Assembly: GCF_024266705.1 (NCBI RefSeq)
Contig: NZ_CP100756.1
Coordinates: forward strand, 1,240,001 to 1,304,000
Length of the DNA stretch: 64,000 nucleotides
DNA from: Natrinema gelatinilyticum
GTDB taxonomy: Archaea; Halobacteriota; Halobacteria; Halobacteriales; Natrialbaceae
Direction of reading: 5' to 3'
Shown here: one piece after another, positions 14,672 through 23,492 of the stretch
How positions within the stretch are numbered: position 1 is the first letter of the stretch
Layout of the letters: every line of letters begins with the position of its first letter
The notes under the pieces: generated by a model
Told to the model about the DNA's origin: nothing
Database searches by the model: none
The model's input: the letters and a program-made list of their open reading frames with translations, nothing else
Made by a program: the position numbers and the translations under genes

Positions 14672-17149
14672 CTACATCAGGTAGAACAGCGGGAAGAGGA
14701 ACACCCAGACGATGTCGACGAAGTGCCAGTAGAGCCCGAAGTACTCGACCGGGCGCTCGTCCTCGAGGTAGGCGTCGACCGAGACGGTCCGGTAGATCAT
14801 GAACCCGGCGATGAGGAGGCCGAGGATGACGTGCAACGCGTGCAAGCCGGTCGTCACGAAGTACATTGAGTACTGGAGGTCGGAGAACCAGTAGATGCCG
14901 TGGGAGAACTCGTAACTCCACTCGTAGCCCTTGACCCCGAGGAACGTGAGTCCGAGCAGCACCGTGGCACCCATCGATGCCAACAGCCCGCGTTTGTTCC
15001 CGCGTTCAGCCATCACCAGTCCGAGGACGACCGTGAAACTCGAGGTCAGCAGGACGTAGGTGTTGACCAGACCGATGAACGACGAGGGCGGCACGGTCTC
15101 GACTTCGCCCCAGCCGGTGTGGAGGCGCATGAAGATGTACGCGCCGATGACGGCGCCGAAGACGACGACGTCCGACGCCAGGAAGAACCAGACGCCGGTT
15201 TTCGTCGTTCCGACCCCTTCGAAGGGCCAGCGCTCGGCAATCGCCATCTCGGGCGCGTGAAACCGTTCGCGCCCGTACTCGAACAGCGTGTACCCGAGGA
15301 CACCGACGCCGAGGACCGAGAGGACCGGATAGAGGATGTTCGGGCCACCCGGGGGCTGGGACCCGGCGAACTCGAGCCCGCGGTTGGTCGCGAAGGCGGC
15401 GACCCAGGACGTCATCCCCGACAGTCCGAGGAACGTGACGAACATCCCGAACCCGATGCCGAACGGCCAGATACTCGCGTGATCCTCGTGGTCCGCCTCG
15501 AGCGCTGCGGCGTGGTTGGCTCGCTCGTGCGTGGCCGCGCCACCGTCGGTCGCGGTCGTCGCATCGTCGACGAACTCGAGCGACCCACTGGCGTAGCTCG
15601 GCCGGTTCGGCCAGTTCTCGAGCGGTGGCGGCGACGTCGTCGCCCACTCAGCGGTTCGGGAGAACGTCCACGGATTGTCCGGGGCGTCGGGGCCGTCCAC
15701 CAGGCTCTTCCCGAGCGTGATGAACACGAGGAGGAACCCGAGTGCGAGGACGTACGCCCCGACCGTCGCCAGCTGGTGGAACAGCTGGGTGCCCTCGGGG
15801 TAGTGGAAGACGCGCCGCGGGGTCTCCCAGGCGAGGAACATCGGGAAGTAAAGCAGGTTGAACCCGATGAAGTAGACGGCGAAACTGAGCTTGCCGAGTG
15901 CCTCGGAGTACATCTTGCCGGTGATCTTCGGCCACCAGTAGTAGAGGCCACCGATCAGCGCCGTGACGCCCGCGACCATCACGTAGTGGAAGTGCGCGAC
16001 GACCCAGTAGGTGCCGCGGAACTCGTAGTCGAGGACGACGGCGCCCAGGAACACGCCCGTAATCCCGCCCAGGATGAACAGCAAGAGCGCGCCGAGGTTG
16101 AAGAGAAACGGCGTCGTGAACCGGACGCGTCCCTTGACCATCGTGTAGATCAGTGAGAAGACCATCAGGTCGAACGGTAGTGAGATCCCAATCGTCGTCG
16201 CCATAAACAGCGTCTTGATCTCGAGGTTGATCGTCGTTAGGAACATGTGGTGCATCCAGACGAGGAACGACTGCACCGCGACGAGAACCATCGCGATGAT
16301 GACCCACTTCCGGCCGACGAGTCGGCGGCCACAGAAGGTCTGGAACGCCTCGAAGATGATCCCGAGCGCAGGGAAGAAGACGATGTACACCTCCGGATGG
16401 CCGAAGAACCAGAAGATGTGTCCCCACAGCAGGCTCGACCCCTCTGCCGTCGAGGAGAAGTACTGGGTGAGCAGGATGCGATCGGTGAGCATGAGGATCA
16501 GGGCAGCCAGCAACGCCGCGAAGGCGAACAGCATCATCCAGACCGTCAACAGGGTGCCCCACGTGAACAGCGGCATATTCCAGGTTCCCATTCCCTCGGC
16601 GCGGCACCGGTGAATCGTCGTCAGGAAATTCACCGAGCCGAGCGTGACCGACATGACGAACAGGGTCAACGCGAGAATCGTCGTATTTCCGCCCATCGTC
16701 AGCGTATAGCCGGGATTGTAGATCGGTACGTTCAGCGGGGCGTACATGTACCAGCCGTTCGCCCACGTCGTTCCCTGAAAGAACGAGAGCAAGACGAGGA
16801 TTCCCGAAAACAGGTAGAACCAGTAACTCAGGGCGTTCAGGCGAGGGAACGCGAGATCCTTCGCCCCGATCTGTAACGGGACGATGTAGTTCGCGAGGCC
16901 GAATCCGAACGGCGAGATGAACCAGAACACCATCAGTAATCCGTGGATCGAAACCGCCTGATTGTATTCTGTGTTCGTCAGAAATCCGGTTCCGCCGGCT
17001 TCCCACAACTGGATGCGAAAGAGTAACGCGAGAACGCCGCCGGCGACGAGCAGGAAAAGCGAGGTCACCAGATAGAGGATTCCGACATCCTTGTGATTCG
17101 TCGTAACTAGCCACCGCTTAACGGTCCGCCGTGGCGGAAAATCACTCAT
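14672..17149 (-). CDS. coxAC: Cytochrome c oxidase-type terminal oxidase, subunit I + III fusion
   Basis: The 825 residues form a haem-copper oxidase core (1 to about 490) fused to a COX3 domain (about 560-825), joined by a linker rich in Thr, Ala and His. Low-spin haem ligands are H69 (SIHG) and H388. CuB ligands are H251 (HPEVY, with cross-link Tyr255) and H300/H301. H386 holds the high-spin haem. The K-pathway lysine of A-type enzymes appears replaced: the position before VFS reads LM (SLPFDLMVFS). Subunit II and the cytochrome partner are not in the window. Confidence 0.93.
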   Translation of the reverse strand: MSDFPPRRTVKRWLVTTNHKDVGILYLVTSLFLLVAGGVLALLFRIQLWEAGGTGFLTNTEYNQAVSIHGLLMVFWFISPFGFGLANYIVPLQIGAKDLAFPRLNALSYWFYLFSGILVLLSFFQGTTWANGWYMYAPLNVPIYNPGYTLTMGGNTTILALTLFVMSVTLGSVNFLTTIHRCRAEGMGTWNMPLFTWGTLLTVWMMLFAFAALLAALILMLTDRILLTQYFSSTAEGSSLLWGHIFWFFGHPEVYIVFFPALGIIFEAFQTFCGRRLVGRKWVIIAMVLVAVQSFLVWMHHMFLTTINLEIKTLFMATTIGISLPFDLMVFSLIYTMVKGRVRFTTPFLFNLGALLLFILGGITGVFLGAVVLDYEFRGTYWVVAHFHYVMVAGVTALIGGLYYWWPKITGKMYSEALGKLSFAVYFIGFNLLYFPMFLAWETPRRVFHYPEGTQLFHQLATVGAYVLALGFLLVFITLGKSLVDGPDAPDNPWTFSRTAEWATTSPPPLENWPNRPSYASGSLEFVDDATTATDGGAATHERANHAAALEADHEDHASIWPFGIGFGMFVTFLGLSGMTSWVAAFATNRGLEFAGSQPPGGPNILYPVLSVLGVGVLGYTLFEYGRERFHAPEMAIAERWPFEGVGTTKTGVWFFLASDVVVFGAVIGAYIFMRLHTGWGEVETVPPSSFIGLVNTYVLLTSSFTVVLGLVMAERGNKRGLLASMGATVLLGLTFLGVKGYEWSYEFSHGIYWFSDLQYSMYFVTTGLHALHVILGLLIAGFMIYRTVSVDAYLEDERPVEYFGLYWHFVDIVWVFLFPLFYLM

Positions 17150-17380
17150 CCGGGCCCACCCCGCTGTCGAAATTCAGACGAGAGTCGAAGACGGCCACCG
17201 GCAACACCGAATCGGCGAGGCCCTCATACCGACGGTCGAGTCGTCTCCGTAAGTGAACGACGGAAACCATACTCGACAGATCACCACGATTCGCCGTATT
17301 AAGGTATCCAATGCGTTTGCAGGCGTTACTTGTAGGGCGGGAGCCGGTCTAGTCCCGCGTTCTGCAGGATCGAACGTGAG

Positions 17381-17410
17381 CGCCCGATAGCGCCCGATAG
17401 CGCCTGATAG
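17381..17410. repeat. Three tandem 10-bp units (CGCCCGATAG, CGCCCGATAG, CGCCTGATAG)
   Basis: The repeat lies just after the GDPD stop codon on the minus strand and before the oxidase gene. The copies are near identical. A related CGGCGCTATCG follows at about 17428. It may form part of a terminator or result from slippage. Confidence 0.6.
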
Positions 17411-17432
17411 CGGTGTCGTCCCGCGTCCGGCG

Positions 17433-18263
17433 CTATCGCTCGCTCGAGTTTCCACTCAGTCCGGGATAGTCGGCGACGATGCCGTCGACGCCCGCCGCGG
17501 CGAGCTCGTCGAACTGGATCCAGTTCGTCGCCGTCCAGACGTTGACCGCACGCCCCTCCGCGTGTGCCGTCTCGAGGACATCTGGCTCGAGTTCCGAATC
17601 CAGGAAGTCGGCGGCGTCCGTGTCGGCTCGATCCGTTTCGCGGATCGTGTGTCGGGAGGGATGAACCGCCTCACAGTCGTAGCGGCGCGCGACCTCGAGG
17701 CCGGCCTCGGGGTCGTCCCAGATCAGCGGGGCGGCGGGATAGTCGGCGACCTCGCGGAGCGCCGCGATCGCGCCCTCGCAGAACGACGAAAAGAGAAGTT
17801 CTCCCCGAAAGGTCCTGCAGACGGCGACAACTCGCTCGACGAACGGTTGCCAGACGTCACGGCGCCGATCGCGTTCAGCGGGCAGAAGCGATTCACCGAC
17901 CCGCAGATCCTGGCACCCCGGGTTCTTCAGTTCGACGTTCACGCCGACCGTCTCGGGGACGGCCGCGAGCAGAGACGCGAGAGTCGGAACTGTCGCCGCT
18001 GTGCCGAGGACGCGCGCTTCCTCGAGGTCCGCGAGCGGCGTCTCCCAGACGAGGCCGGTCGCATCGGTTACCGGTCGGCCGTCGCGGGTCCCCTCGAGAC
18101 GCTCGTCGTGGACGACGACCGGCGTTCCACAGGCCGCCGGCTGAACGTCAATCTCGAGCATCGCGGTCTCATCGTGTTCGACCGCACGTTCGACGGCCTC
18201 GACGGTGTTCTCGGGGGCGATCCCTGCATACCCGCGGTGGGCGATGACGGCGGGGTGTGTCAT
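17433..18263 (-). CDS. Glycerophosphodiester phosphodiesterase
   Basis: The 276-residue TIM-barrel enzyme has the HRGYAGIAPENTVEAVERA catalytic start, the metal Glu in LEIDVQ, VVVHDERLEG and ELKNPG, with VNVWTATN and GVDGIVADYP at the end. It hydrolyses glycerophosphodiesters to glycerol phosphate. No signal peptide is seen. The start is at MTHPAVIAHRG, the usual position of the catalytic His for archaeal members. It is divergent from the small gene at 18372. Confidence 0.92.
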   Translation of the reverse strand: MTHPAVIAHRGYAGIAPENTVEAVERAVEHDETAMLEIDVQPAACGTPVVVHDERLEGTRDGRPVTDATGLVWETPLADLEEARVLGTAATVPTLASLLAAVPETVGVNVELKNPGCQDLRVGESLLPAERDRRRDVWQPFVERVVAVCRTFRGELLFSSFCEGAIAALREVADYPAAPLIWDDPEAGLEVARRYDCEAVHPSRHTIRETDRADTDAADFLDSELEPDVLETAHAEGRAVNVWTATNWIQFDELAAAGVDGIVADYPGLSGNSSER

Positions 18264-18371
18264 ACCGGATCGACGAGTGGCCGGGTAATGGAAGCTGTGG
18301 CGTGGCGTTCGAGTCGCCACCGTGGCACTTCCCGGCCCGTCTTTGATCCGTTCGCCCCGCGGACACCCGCT

Positions 18372-18629
18372 ATGGCCGAGACCACGCTCGCGGACGCCGA
18401 ACGCGCGCTCGCCCAGGCAAGCGACCTCGAGACCGAAGATGCTGTCACGGTGTTGCGAACGGCTCGACAGAATCTCCGGGAGAAACGAAACGATCCCGAC
18501 GTCGACGAGGTGCGACGAGAAGAACTCGAGACTCGACTCGAGCAGCGCATTCGGGTGGTGAGGGCTCGAGACGCGTACGATGGCGGGCTCGGATCGGCGA
18601 TGAACCCGACCGAGGAGGACGCGCCCTAG
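18372..18629 (+). CDS. Small coiled-coil protein, hypothetical
   Basis: The 85 residues form two predicted helices: LADAERALAQASDLETEDAV, and a highly charged DEVRREELETRLEQRIRVVR. A short acidic tail follows. It is likely a soluble dimeric helical hairpin. A haloarchaea-specific small family is likely; no function can be assigned. It is divergent from the GDPD gene with 108 bp between. Confidence 0.65.
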   Translation: MAETTLADAERALAQASDLETEDAVTVLRTARQNLREKRNDPDVDEVRREELETRLEQRIRVVRARDAYDGGLGSAMNPTEEDAP

Positions 18630-18787
18630 GAGTCGCAACCGAGGCACCGAAACGGTCGAAATCGAGTCACCGAAACGATCGGGACCGACGCACCAGAGTG
18701 GGGGGAGCGCAGTTTAAACGCTCAGGAGAGAGACGGCCCCATCTGAGGAGTGTCCGAGAATCCGGCGAGATCGACCGACGTTCGGCC

Positions 18788-18796
18788 CTTTTATCC
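18788..18796 (+). promoter_or_regulatory. TATA box of the F420:NADP oxidoreductase gene
   Basis: CTTTTATCC lies about 26-32 bp before the ATG at 18820, matching a leaderless haloarchaeal promoter. CACCGAAACGNTCG occurs twice just upstream of the region (about 18645-18685). Confidence 0.5.
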
Positions 18797-18819
18797 GGTT
18801 GCCCTCCAGAGGGATTCGT

Positions 18820-19488
18820 ATGCGAATTGCACTACTGGGCGGCACTGGCGATATCGGTGAAGGACTCGCACTGCGCTTTGCCCGAGATACGGACCACGAA
18901 ATTCTCATCGGCTCGAGAGACCCCGAGAAAGCACGTGGTGCGGTCGCAGAGTACGAAGACGAGCTCGCAGATCGCGGTGCCGAAGCCGACGTCAAAGGCT
19001 TCGCCAACGAGATGGCGGCCGACCGGGCCGACATCGTCGTCCTCAGCGTCCCGCCGTACTACGTCGGTGACACCGTCGAAGGGGTCGCGGATAGTCTTGA
19101 CTCTGACACGGTGCTCGTCACGCCTGCTGTCGGCATGCAAGGCGACGAAGACGGGCTGCACTACCACCCGCCGAGTGCCGGAAGCGTCACTGAACTCGTC
19201 GCCCAGCGGGCCCCCGACGAGGTTCCCGTCGTCGGTGCGTTCCACAACCTGGCCGCAGACGCGCTCGCGAACCTGGACAACGAACTCGACCTCGATACGC
19301 TGATCGTCGCCGACGACGAAGCCGCCGGCGACACCGTCCGCACGCTCGCAAACGAAATTTCTGGCCTGCGCGCGCTGGAGGCCGGTCCCCTCGCGAACGC
19401 CGCAGAAGTCGAGAGTGTCACGCCGCTGGTCATCAACATCGCGAAGTACAACCAGGACATGCACGACGTCGGTGTGAAGTGGATCTAG
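18820..19488 (+). CDS. npdG: F420H2:NADP oxidoreductase
   Basis: The 222-residue Rossmann protein begins MRIALLGGTGDIGEGLALRF with IGSRDPEKA for NADP phosphate binding. VLSVPPYYVGD, VTPAVGMQ, PVVGAFHNLAADALANLDN and the closing region PLVINIAKY follow. It reversibly moves hydride between F420H2 and NADP+. The start is set by the Rossmann strand and the TATA box at -30. It stands alone. Confidence 0.9.
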   Translation: MRIALLGGTGDIGEGLALRFARDTDHEILIGSRDPEKARGAVAEYEDELADRGAEADVKGFANEMAADRADIVVLSVPPYYVGDTVEGVADSLDSDTVLVTPAVGMQGDEDGLHYHPPSAGSVTELVAQRAPDEVPVVGAFHNLAADALANLDNELDLDTLIVADDEAAGDTVRTLANEISGLRALEAGPLANAAEVESVTPLVINIAKYNQDMHDVGVKWI

Positions 19489-19514
19489 GCGACGGCTCGG
19501 GTTTCGAGGAGCGG

Positions 19515-19541
19515 TGACATCCTCCCCGCCGCAAACAGCGG
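19515..19541 (-). mobile_element. Possible solo IS605/IS1341 right end downstream of npdG
   Basis: On the minus strand a CCGC-TGTTT-GCGG hairpin is followed by GGGGAGGATGTCAC. The 12-mer GGGAGGATGTCA recurs at 13687-13698 and, on the minus strand, at 23474-23485. Because it lies 27 bp past the npdG stop it could instead act as a terminator. Confidence 0.4.
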
Positions 19542-19670
19542 TGATATCCCGTTCCGATGGGTCTTCCGTAAATCGTTTCGCACCGTCCCCTGAGCCGTTT
19601 CGCGACGAGCGGTACGCGAGCGCGAGCGCTCGTCGGACGGGAAACGGAGAGAACTGGCGGATCGTCGTCC

Positions 19671-19940
19671 CTACGCGCCGGCGGATTCGAGGGCGTCTTC
19701 GATGTCGTCGCGCTGGGTGACGCCAACGAAGCGTTCGACGATGCCGTCGTCGTTCTCGATGATGAGCGTCGGCAGTGAGCGAACCTGATACTCGTTGGCG
19801 ATGTCTTGCTGTTCGTCGACGTTGACTTTCTCGACTTCAAATCGGCCCTCCCAGTCGTCCTCGATGTCCTCGAGGATTGGATCCTGAGTCTTGCACGGTC
19901 CACACCAGTCCGCGTAGAAGTCCTTGAGAGTAACGGTCAT
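19671..19940 (-). CDS. Thioredoxin-family protein
   Basis: The 89-residue thioredoxin fold has the active site WCGPC near residue 11, KVNVDEQQDIANEYQVRSLP with the cis-Pro, and a GVTQRDDIEDALESAGA end. The ATG at 19940 gives MTVTLKDFYADWCGPC. A longer frame adds 18 weak residues. Role: disulfide reduction in the cytoplasm. It is divergent from secG. Confidence 0.88.
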   Translation of the reverse strand: MTVTLKDFYADWCGPCKTQDPILEDIEDDWEGRFEVEKVNVDEQQDIANEYQVRSLPTLIIENDDGIVERFVGVTQRDDIEDALESAGA

Positions 19941-20058
19941 GCGGTCAGCGGTAGTTACGCCGCGGCGCGCATAAGGGTTTCCCACGGCCACCACGTTGCC
20001 GTTATCGGCGACGACATCCAGTCGAAAGGTTTAGTTCGGGGAAGACGTAGGAATGGGC

Positions 20059-20220
20059 ATGGATAAAGGACAGAACACCGGCGGGCTAATGTCCAGTGCC
20101 GGCCTCGTCCGGTACTTCGATTCGGAGGACTCGAACGCGATTCGTATCGATCCCAAAACGGTTATCGCGTTCGGCGTCATGTTGGGCGTGCTCGTCCAGT
20201 TGCTGACGTTCGTCTCGTGA
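20059..20220 (+). CDS. secG: Preprotein translocase subunit Sec61-beta (SecG)
   Basis: The 53-residue protein ([20 protein letters not shown]) has one C-terminal TM helix ([19 protein letters not shown]) and the conserved [15 protein letters not shown] segment. It is the small subunit of the archaeal SecYE-beta channel. An in-frame ATG two codons earlier at 20053 is also possible. A TTTAGT box is near 20030. Confidence 0.9.
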   Translation: MDKGQNTGGLMSSAGLVRYFDSEDSNAIRIDPKTVIAFGVMLGVLVQLLTFVS

Positions 20221-20261
20221 TGCCGACGGTCGTCGCGTAACTCGAGTAACTCGACTTCCTT

Positions 20262-20450
20262 TTACTCGAACCACTTCCGGACGCGCCAGCGCACCTCGAG
20301 GAGCGCCGCCGCTCGGGATTGACGTGACTCCACTCGGACCGGTAGTGGCAGGCGCTCCGGATCGACAGTGATAGTCGAGCGAATTCGATCGATCGGCGGG
20401 ATGGTCGGGTTCGTGACATCCCGAACCGATGTGTTATCGCTGCGAGTCAC
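20262..20450 (-). CDS. Hypothetical 62-residue protein coupled to the upstream membrane gene
   Basis: A GTG start at 20450 lies inside the end of the preceding membrane-protein gene (17-bp overlap), an arrangement typical of translational coupling. Codon use is haloarchaeal (third-position G/C). The product (MTRSDNTSVRDVTNPTIPPI ... VRWRVRKWFE) ends in a basic aromatic segment. No family is recognised. Confidence 0.5.
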   Translation of the reverse strand: MTRSDNTSVRDVTNPTIPPIDRIRSTITVDPERLPLPVRVESRQSRAAALLEVRWRVRKWFE

Positions 20451-21468
20451 GGAGTATGAGCGGCTCTATCGCGAGCGTTCGTTTTGCGATCGTGACGATT
20501 CGGAGGACGTACGCCGTGAACAATAGAAACGGCACGAGCGTGATGGTAAACGCGAGGCCGATCGCCCACGTCATGTTCGTCACGCCGAACGTGCTTCCGG
20601 GGAACGTTCCCGCGTCGACGACCGTGAGCATGACCCCGGCGACGACCAGCGCCGGGACTGCCGCATAGAGGATCATCTGCGAGAGCGTCACGAGCGCCCA
20701 TTCGAAGTACAGCGTCTTGACGTGTTCCCGTGCTGGCCCGAACAGGCTCAAGGCAGTCTTCAGATCGTCGAACAGCTCCATCTCGTCGGCAGAGAGGTCG
20801 TCTTCGTATTTGTTGACGATCCGTTCGACCTGAAAGATCTTCCAGCCGTAGTTGAAGTTGAGCGCGGCGAACAGCACGGAAAAGTCCCCGAACGACGCCC
20901 CCTCGAGCTGGTCGCGGACGTGTTCGGAGTTTCCGACGAGACTGTCGGTGAACTCGTCGATTTCCCCGCGGAGTTGCTCGTTTTCGTTCTCGGAGAAATC
21001 CTCACGGATCGTCTCGGCACGACGCTGAGCGACGAGAATGATTTCGCGAAGGAACGTCGACGGATCGGCCGGACTGGGCGATCCGATCAGCTCCTCGGTG
21101 AAATCACGGAAATCCATCGAGTTCTCCATTCGAGCGCGCTGCTCGCCGAGTGGCCCGTTCTCCTGAGAAAGGACCAGCTGACCGATCGTGACGACGAGCG
21201 TCGTGGCGGTGACGATGGCCGTTATCATCGTCGAAAACATCGTCTCGATCGTGTCACCAGTTCTGAGCTGCGGCATCAGCGGTTGCGGGAGGAGGGTGAC
21301 GGCCGCGACGAAGCCGACGAACACGAAAAGCGCCAGGAACGCGGTCACCTGCAGACGGCTCGCGGCGAGGAGTAGCCAGATTTTGAAGCGGCTCTCGCCT
21401 GCGCGCTCGCGCATCGTGTCCGCCGTCCCGATGTCGGAAGACGCGTCGGTGCCGTTGCTCACGTCCAT
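20434..21468 (-). CDS. Hypothetical membrane protein
   Basis: The 344 residues contain TM helices near 38-60 and 78-105, a long charged helical region (about 110-240, SENENEQLRGEIDEF) and two TM helices at about 250-280 and 290-320. Two helices, a cytosolic coiled region and two helices would place both ends on the same side. No catalytic motif is seen. It starts directly after the DUF4177 stop, forming an operon with that gene and the small frame at 20262. Confidence 0.65.
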   Translation of the reverse strand: MDVSNGTDASSDIGTADTMRERAGESRFKIWLLLAASRLQVTAFLALFVFVGFVAAVTLLPQPLMPQLRTGDTIETMFSTMITAIVTATTLVVTIGQLVLSQENGPLGEQRARMENSMDFRDFTEELIGSPSPADPSTFLREIILVAQRRAETIREDFSENENEQLRGEIDEFTDSLVGNSEHVRDQLEGASFGDFSVLFAALNFNYGWKIFQVERIVNKYEDDLSADEMELFDDLKTALSLFGPAREHVKTLYFEWALVTLSQMILYAAVPALVVAGVMLTVVDAGTFPGSTFGVTNMTWAIGLAFTITLVPFLLFTAYVLRIVTIAKRTLAIEPLILRDSQR

Positions 21469-21690
21469 TCACTCCTCGTTGGTACCGTCGGCAGTCTCGG
21501 CCGGGCGTTTGAAGACGAGGTATTTGGTCCCACCACCCGTATAGTCGATCGTTTCGACGAGTTCCCAGCCGTCTTCGCCGTGATCGTTCAACTGGGCTTC
21601 CGGATCCTCGGCCTCTTTTTTGGTTTCACCGCGAGACGGTCTGACGGTCTTGTATTCCCATCGACGCACACTGACTCGGCTCACGGTCAC
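21469..21690 (-). CDS. DUF4177 family small protein
   Basis: RWEYKTVRPSRGETKKEAED, DGWELVETIDYTGGGTKYLV and FKRP match DUF4177, a small alpha/beta fold of unknown function. The 73-residue length is normal. It is the first gene of the operon with the membrane protein, whose start codon follows immediately. Confidence 0.8.
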   Translation of the reverse strand: MTVSRVSVRRWEYKTVRPSRGETKKEAEDPEAQLNDHGEDGWELVETIDYTGGGTKYLVFKRPAETADGTNEE

Positions 21691-21931
21691 GGTACGTCTT
21701 CGATCGCACTAAACGTAGGGGACCAGCACCAGCACCATCCGTCCGGAAACTGAACATACTCGAACCGTAGTCCGGTTCGGGCCACTGGAACGACCTCGAG
21801 GTGTCCCCGTAGGACCGCTGTCCACCGATCGGCAGTTCGACGATCGTTTCCAGCAGTTCCTGTGAGCGACACCCACCGCTGCCTGCGGCGATGGCGCGAC
21901 GTTTTTGGCGATACCGTCCATACCCGTGAGC

Positions 21932-22549
21932 ATGTCACTGACGGCAGGCGTCGTCGCGGTTCAGGGCGACGTGTCGGAACACGCGGCCGCCATCGAACGG
22001 GCGGCGACGGCCCACGGCCGCGAAGTCACCGTCCACGAGATCCGTGGGTCGGGAATCGTCCCCGAGTGCGATTTGCTTGCGATGCCCGGCGGAGAGTCGA
22101 CGACCATCTCCCGGCTAATCCACAGCGACGGGATCGCGCCCGAGATCCAAGACCACGTCGCAGCGGGGAAACCGCTTCTCGCGACCTGTGCCGGACTGAT
22201 AGTCGCCTCGAGCGACGCCGGAGACGACCGGGTCGACGAACTCGACGTGATCGACGTAAGCGTGGAGCGCAACGCGTTCGGCCGGCAGAAAGACAGTTTC
22301 GAAGCCCCGGTCACGGTCGCAGGGCTCGACGACCCGTACCCGGCGGTGTTCATCCGCGCGCCCGCGGTCGACGCAGTCGGCGAGGCCGACGTGCTGGCGA
22401 CGTGGGACGAGCGGCCGGTCGCGGTCCAAGACGGTCCGGTCGTCGGCACCTCGTTCCACCCGGAGCTGATCCCGGACAGTCGGATTCACGGCCTCGCGTT
22501 CTTCGAAAACGAGGCGGCGGCGGTACCGGCCCTCGAGGACGTCCAGTAA
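21932..22549 (+). CDS. pdxT: Pyridoxal 5'-phosphate synthase glutaminase subunit PdxT
   Basis: The 205-residue class-I glutaminase has AMPGGESTTISRLI, the catalytic Cys in ATCAGLIVAS, the Arg/Glu-containing core NAFGRQKDSFEAPV and the His/Glu pair TSFHPEL. It delivers ammonia to PdxS for PLP synthesis; PdxS is not in the window. MSLTAGVVAVQGD is the start. An ATG 27 bp upstream is less likely. Confidence 0.93.
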   Translation: MSLTAGVVAVQGDVSEHAAAIERAATAHGREVTVHEIRGSGIVPECDLLAMPGGESTTISRLIHSDGIAPEIQDHVAAGKPLLATCAGLIVASSDAGDDRVDELDVIDVSVERNAFGRQKDSFEAPVTVAGLDDPYPAVFIRAPAVDAVGEADVLATWDERPVAVQDGPVVGTSFHPELIPDSRIHGLAFFENEAAAVPALEDVQ

Positions 22550-22640
22550 TGCCGCTCAGTGCGACCGAGGCCCCGTGGCTCGGGCACTGCATGCATTCGC
22601 GACCGGACCTGTTTTCTCCCTCCCCCACAACGGTCTGGGT

Positions 22641-23108
22641 ATGCAGGCATCTATCGACGCGGTCCGCGTCGCAGGGACTCCGCAGGGACCAGTCCCGGTA
22701 GTCGTCCTCGCCGTCGACGGAGAAGACGACATCGTGCCGATTTTCATCGGATTCAACGAGGCGACGAGCATCGCCCGCGGACTCGAGGCCGAAGATATCG
22801 GACGACCACTGACACACGACCTCTTGCTCGACGTCATGGAAGAACTTGGGAGCCGAATCGATCACATCGTCGTCAACGAGATTAAAGAGCGAAGCGACGG
22901 CCAGGGAGGGACGTACATCGCCGACATCCACCTGGCGACGCCTCGCGGCGAGACAGTCGTCGATGCTCGTCCGAGCGATTCGCTCGCACTGGCCGCCCGG
23001 ACGAACGCATCGATCGAGATCACTGATGACGTCTTCGAGGACGGCCGAGACGAACGCGAGAAGTTCGACGAACTCGAGGACATCAGAAACATGTCGGGTG
23101 AGCTGTGA
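22641..23108 (+). CDS. Bifunctional nuclease (DUF151/BFN) family protein
   Basis: The 155 residues have MQASIDAVRVAGTPQGPVPV, VPIFIGFNEATSIARGLEAE, RPLTHDLLLDVMEELGSRID and the closing PSDSLALAARTNASIEI with DDVFED. These match the BFN fold. The gene ends in TGATG overlap with hisE, so the two are co-translated. An HisE partnership is not obvious and may simply be operon convenience. Confidence 0.88.
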   Translation: MQASIDAVRVAGTPQGPVPVVVLAVDGEDDIVPIFIGFNEATSIARGLEAEDIGRPLTHDLLLDVMEELGSRIDHIVVNEIKERSDGQGGTYIADIHLATPRGETVVDARPSDSLALAARTNASIEITDDVFEDGRDEREKFDELEDIRNMSGEL

Positions 23109-23392
23109 TGGACGAGGTACTCAAGGACCTGTTCACCGTTATCGAAGCTCGGAAGGAAACATTACCTGAAGATTCCTACACCGCCTCGCTGTTCACACAC
23201 GAAAAAGGCGAGAACGCGGTACTGGAGAAACTCGGGGAGGAGACGACGGAACTCGTACTGGCCGCGAAAGACGACGATCGCGAGGAAATCGCCTACGAGA
23301 GCGCGGATATCGTCTACCACCTTCTCGTCCTGCTCGCAATGAAAGACATGGATGTCACGGATCTCGTGGCGGAACTCGAGGCCCGCCGCTGA
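23108..23392 (+). CDS. hisE: Phosphoribosyl-ATP diphosphatase
   Basis: The 94-residue protein has DEVLKDLFTVIEARKETLPE, LGEETTELVLAAKDDDREEI and ESADIVYHLLVLLAMKD, the MazG-type ExxE/ExxD metal helices of HisE. It removes pyrophosphate from phosphoribosyl-ATP in histidine synthesis. The ATG at 23108 overlaps the upstream stop. Confidence 0.93.
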   Translation: MDEVLKDLFTVIEARKETLPEDSYTASLFTHEKGENAVLEKLGEETTELVLAAKDDDREEIAYESADIVYHLLVLLAMKDMDVTDLVAELEARR

Positions 23393-23473
23393 GCGATCGT
23401 CTCGGTGTCGGACCAGGACGAACCGGGCGAACTGCATGCGGACCGTTATGAGGAGTGTGTCGAGGAGTGCAGG

Positions 23474-23492
23474 TGACATCCTCCCACGACTG
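23474..23492 (-). mobile_element. Left half of an IS605/IS1341-type terminal hairpin, split by an IS
   Basis: On the minus strand CAGTCGTGGGAGGATGTCA is identical to 13680-13698. The matching arm CCCACGACTG (minus strand) is at 26011-26020, on the other side of the ISH3-like element. Joined together, both halves rebuild the 20-bp palindrome found intact at 13670-13689. Confidence 0.6.

Noticed and set aside
14900..16156. 418-codon plus frame opposite the oxidase
   Set aside because: Antisense shadow of the CoxI-III gene, highly charged without domains; long shadows are normal in high-GC DNA.
20434..21690. Mechanosensitive channel call for the membrane protein next to DUF4177
   Set aside because: The TM layout (2 + long helix + 2) was considered, but no MscS/MscL motif is present.
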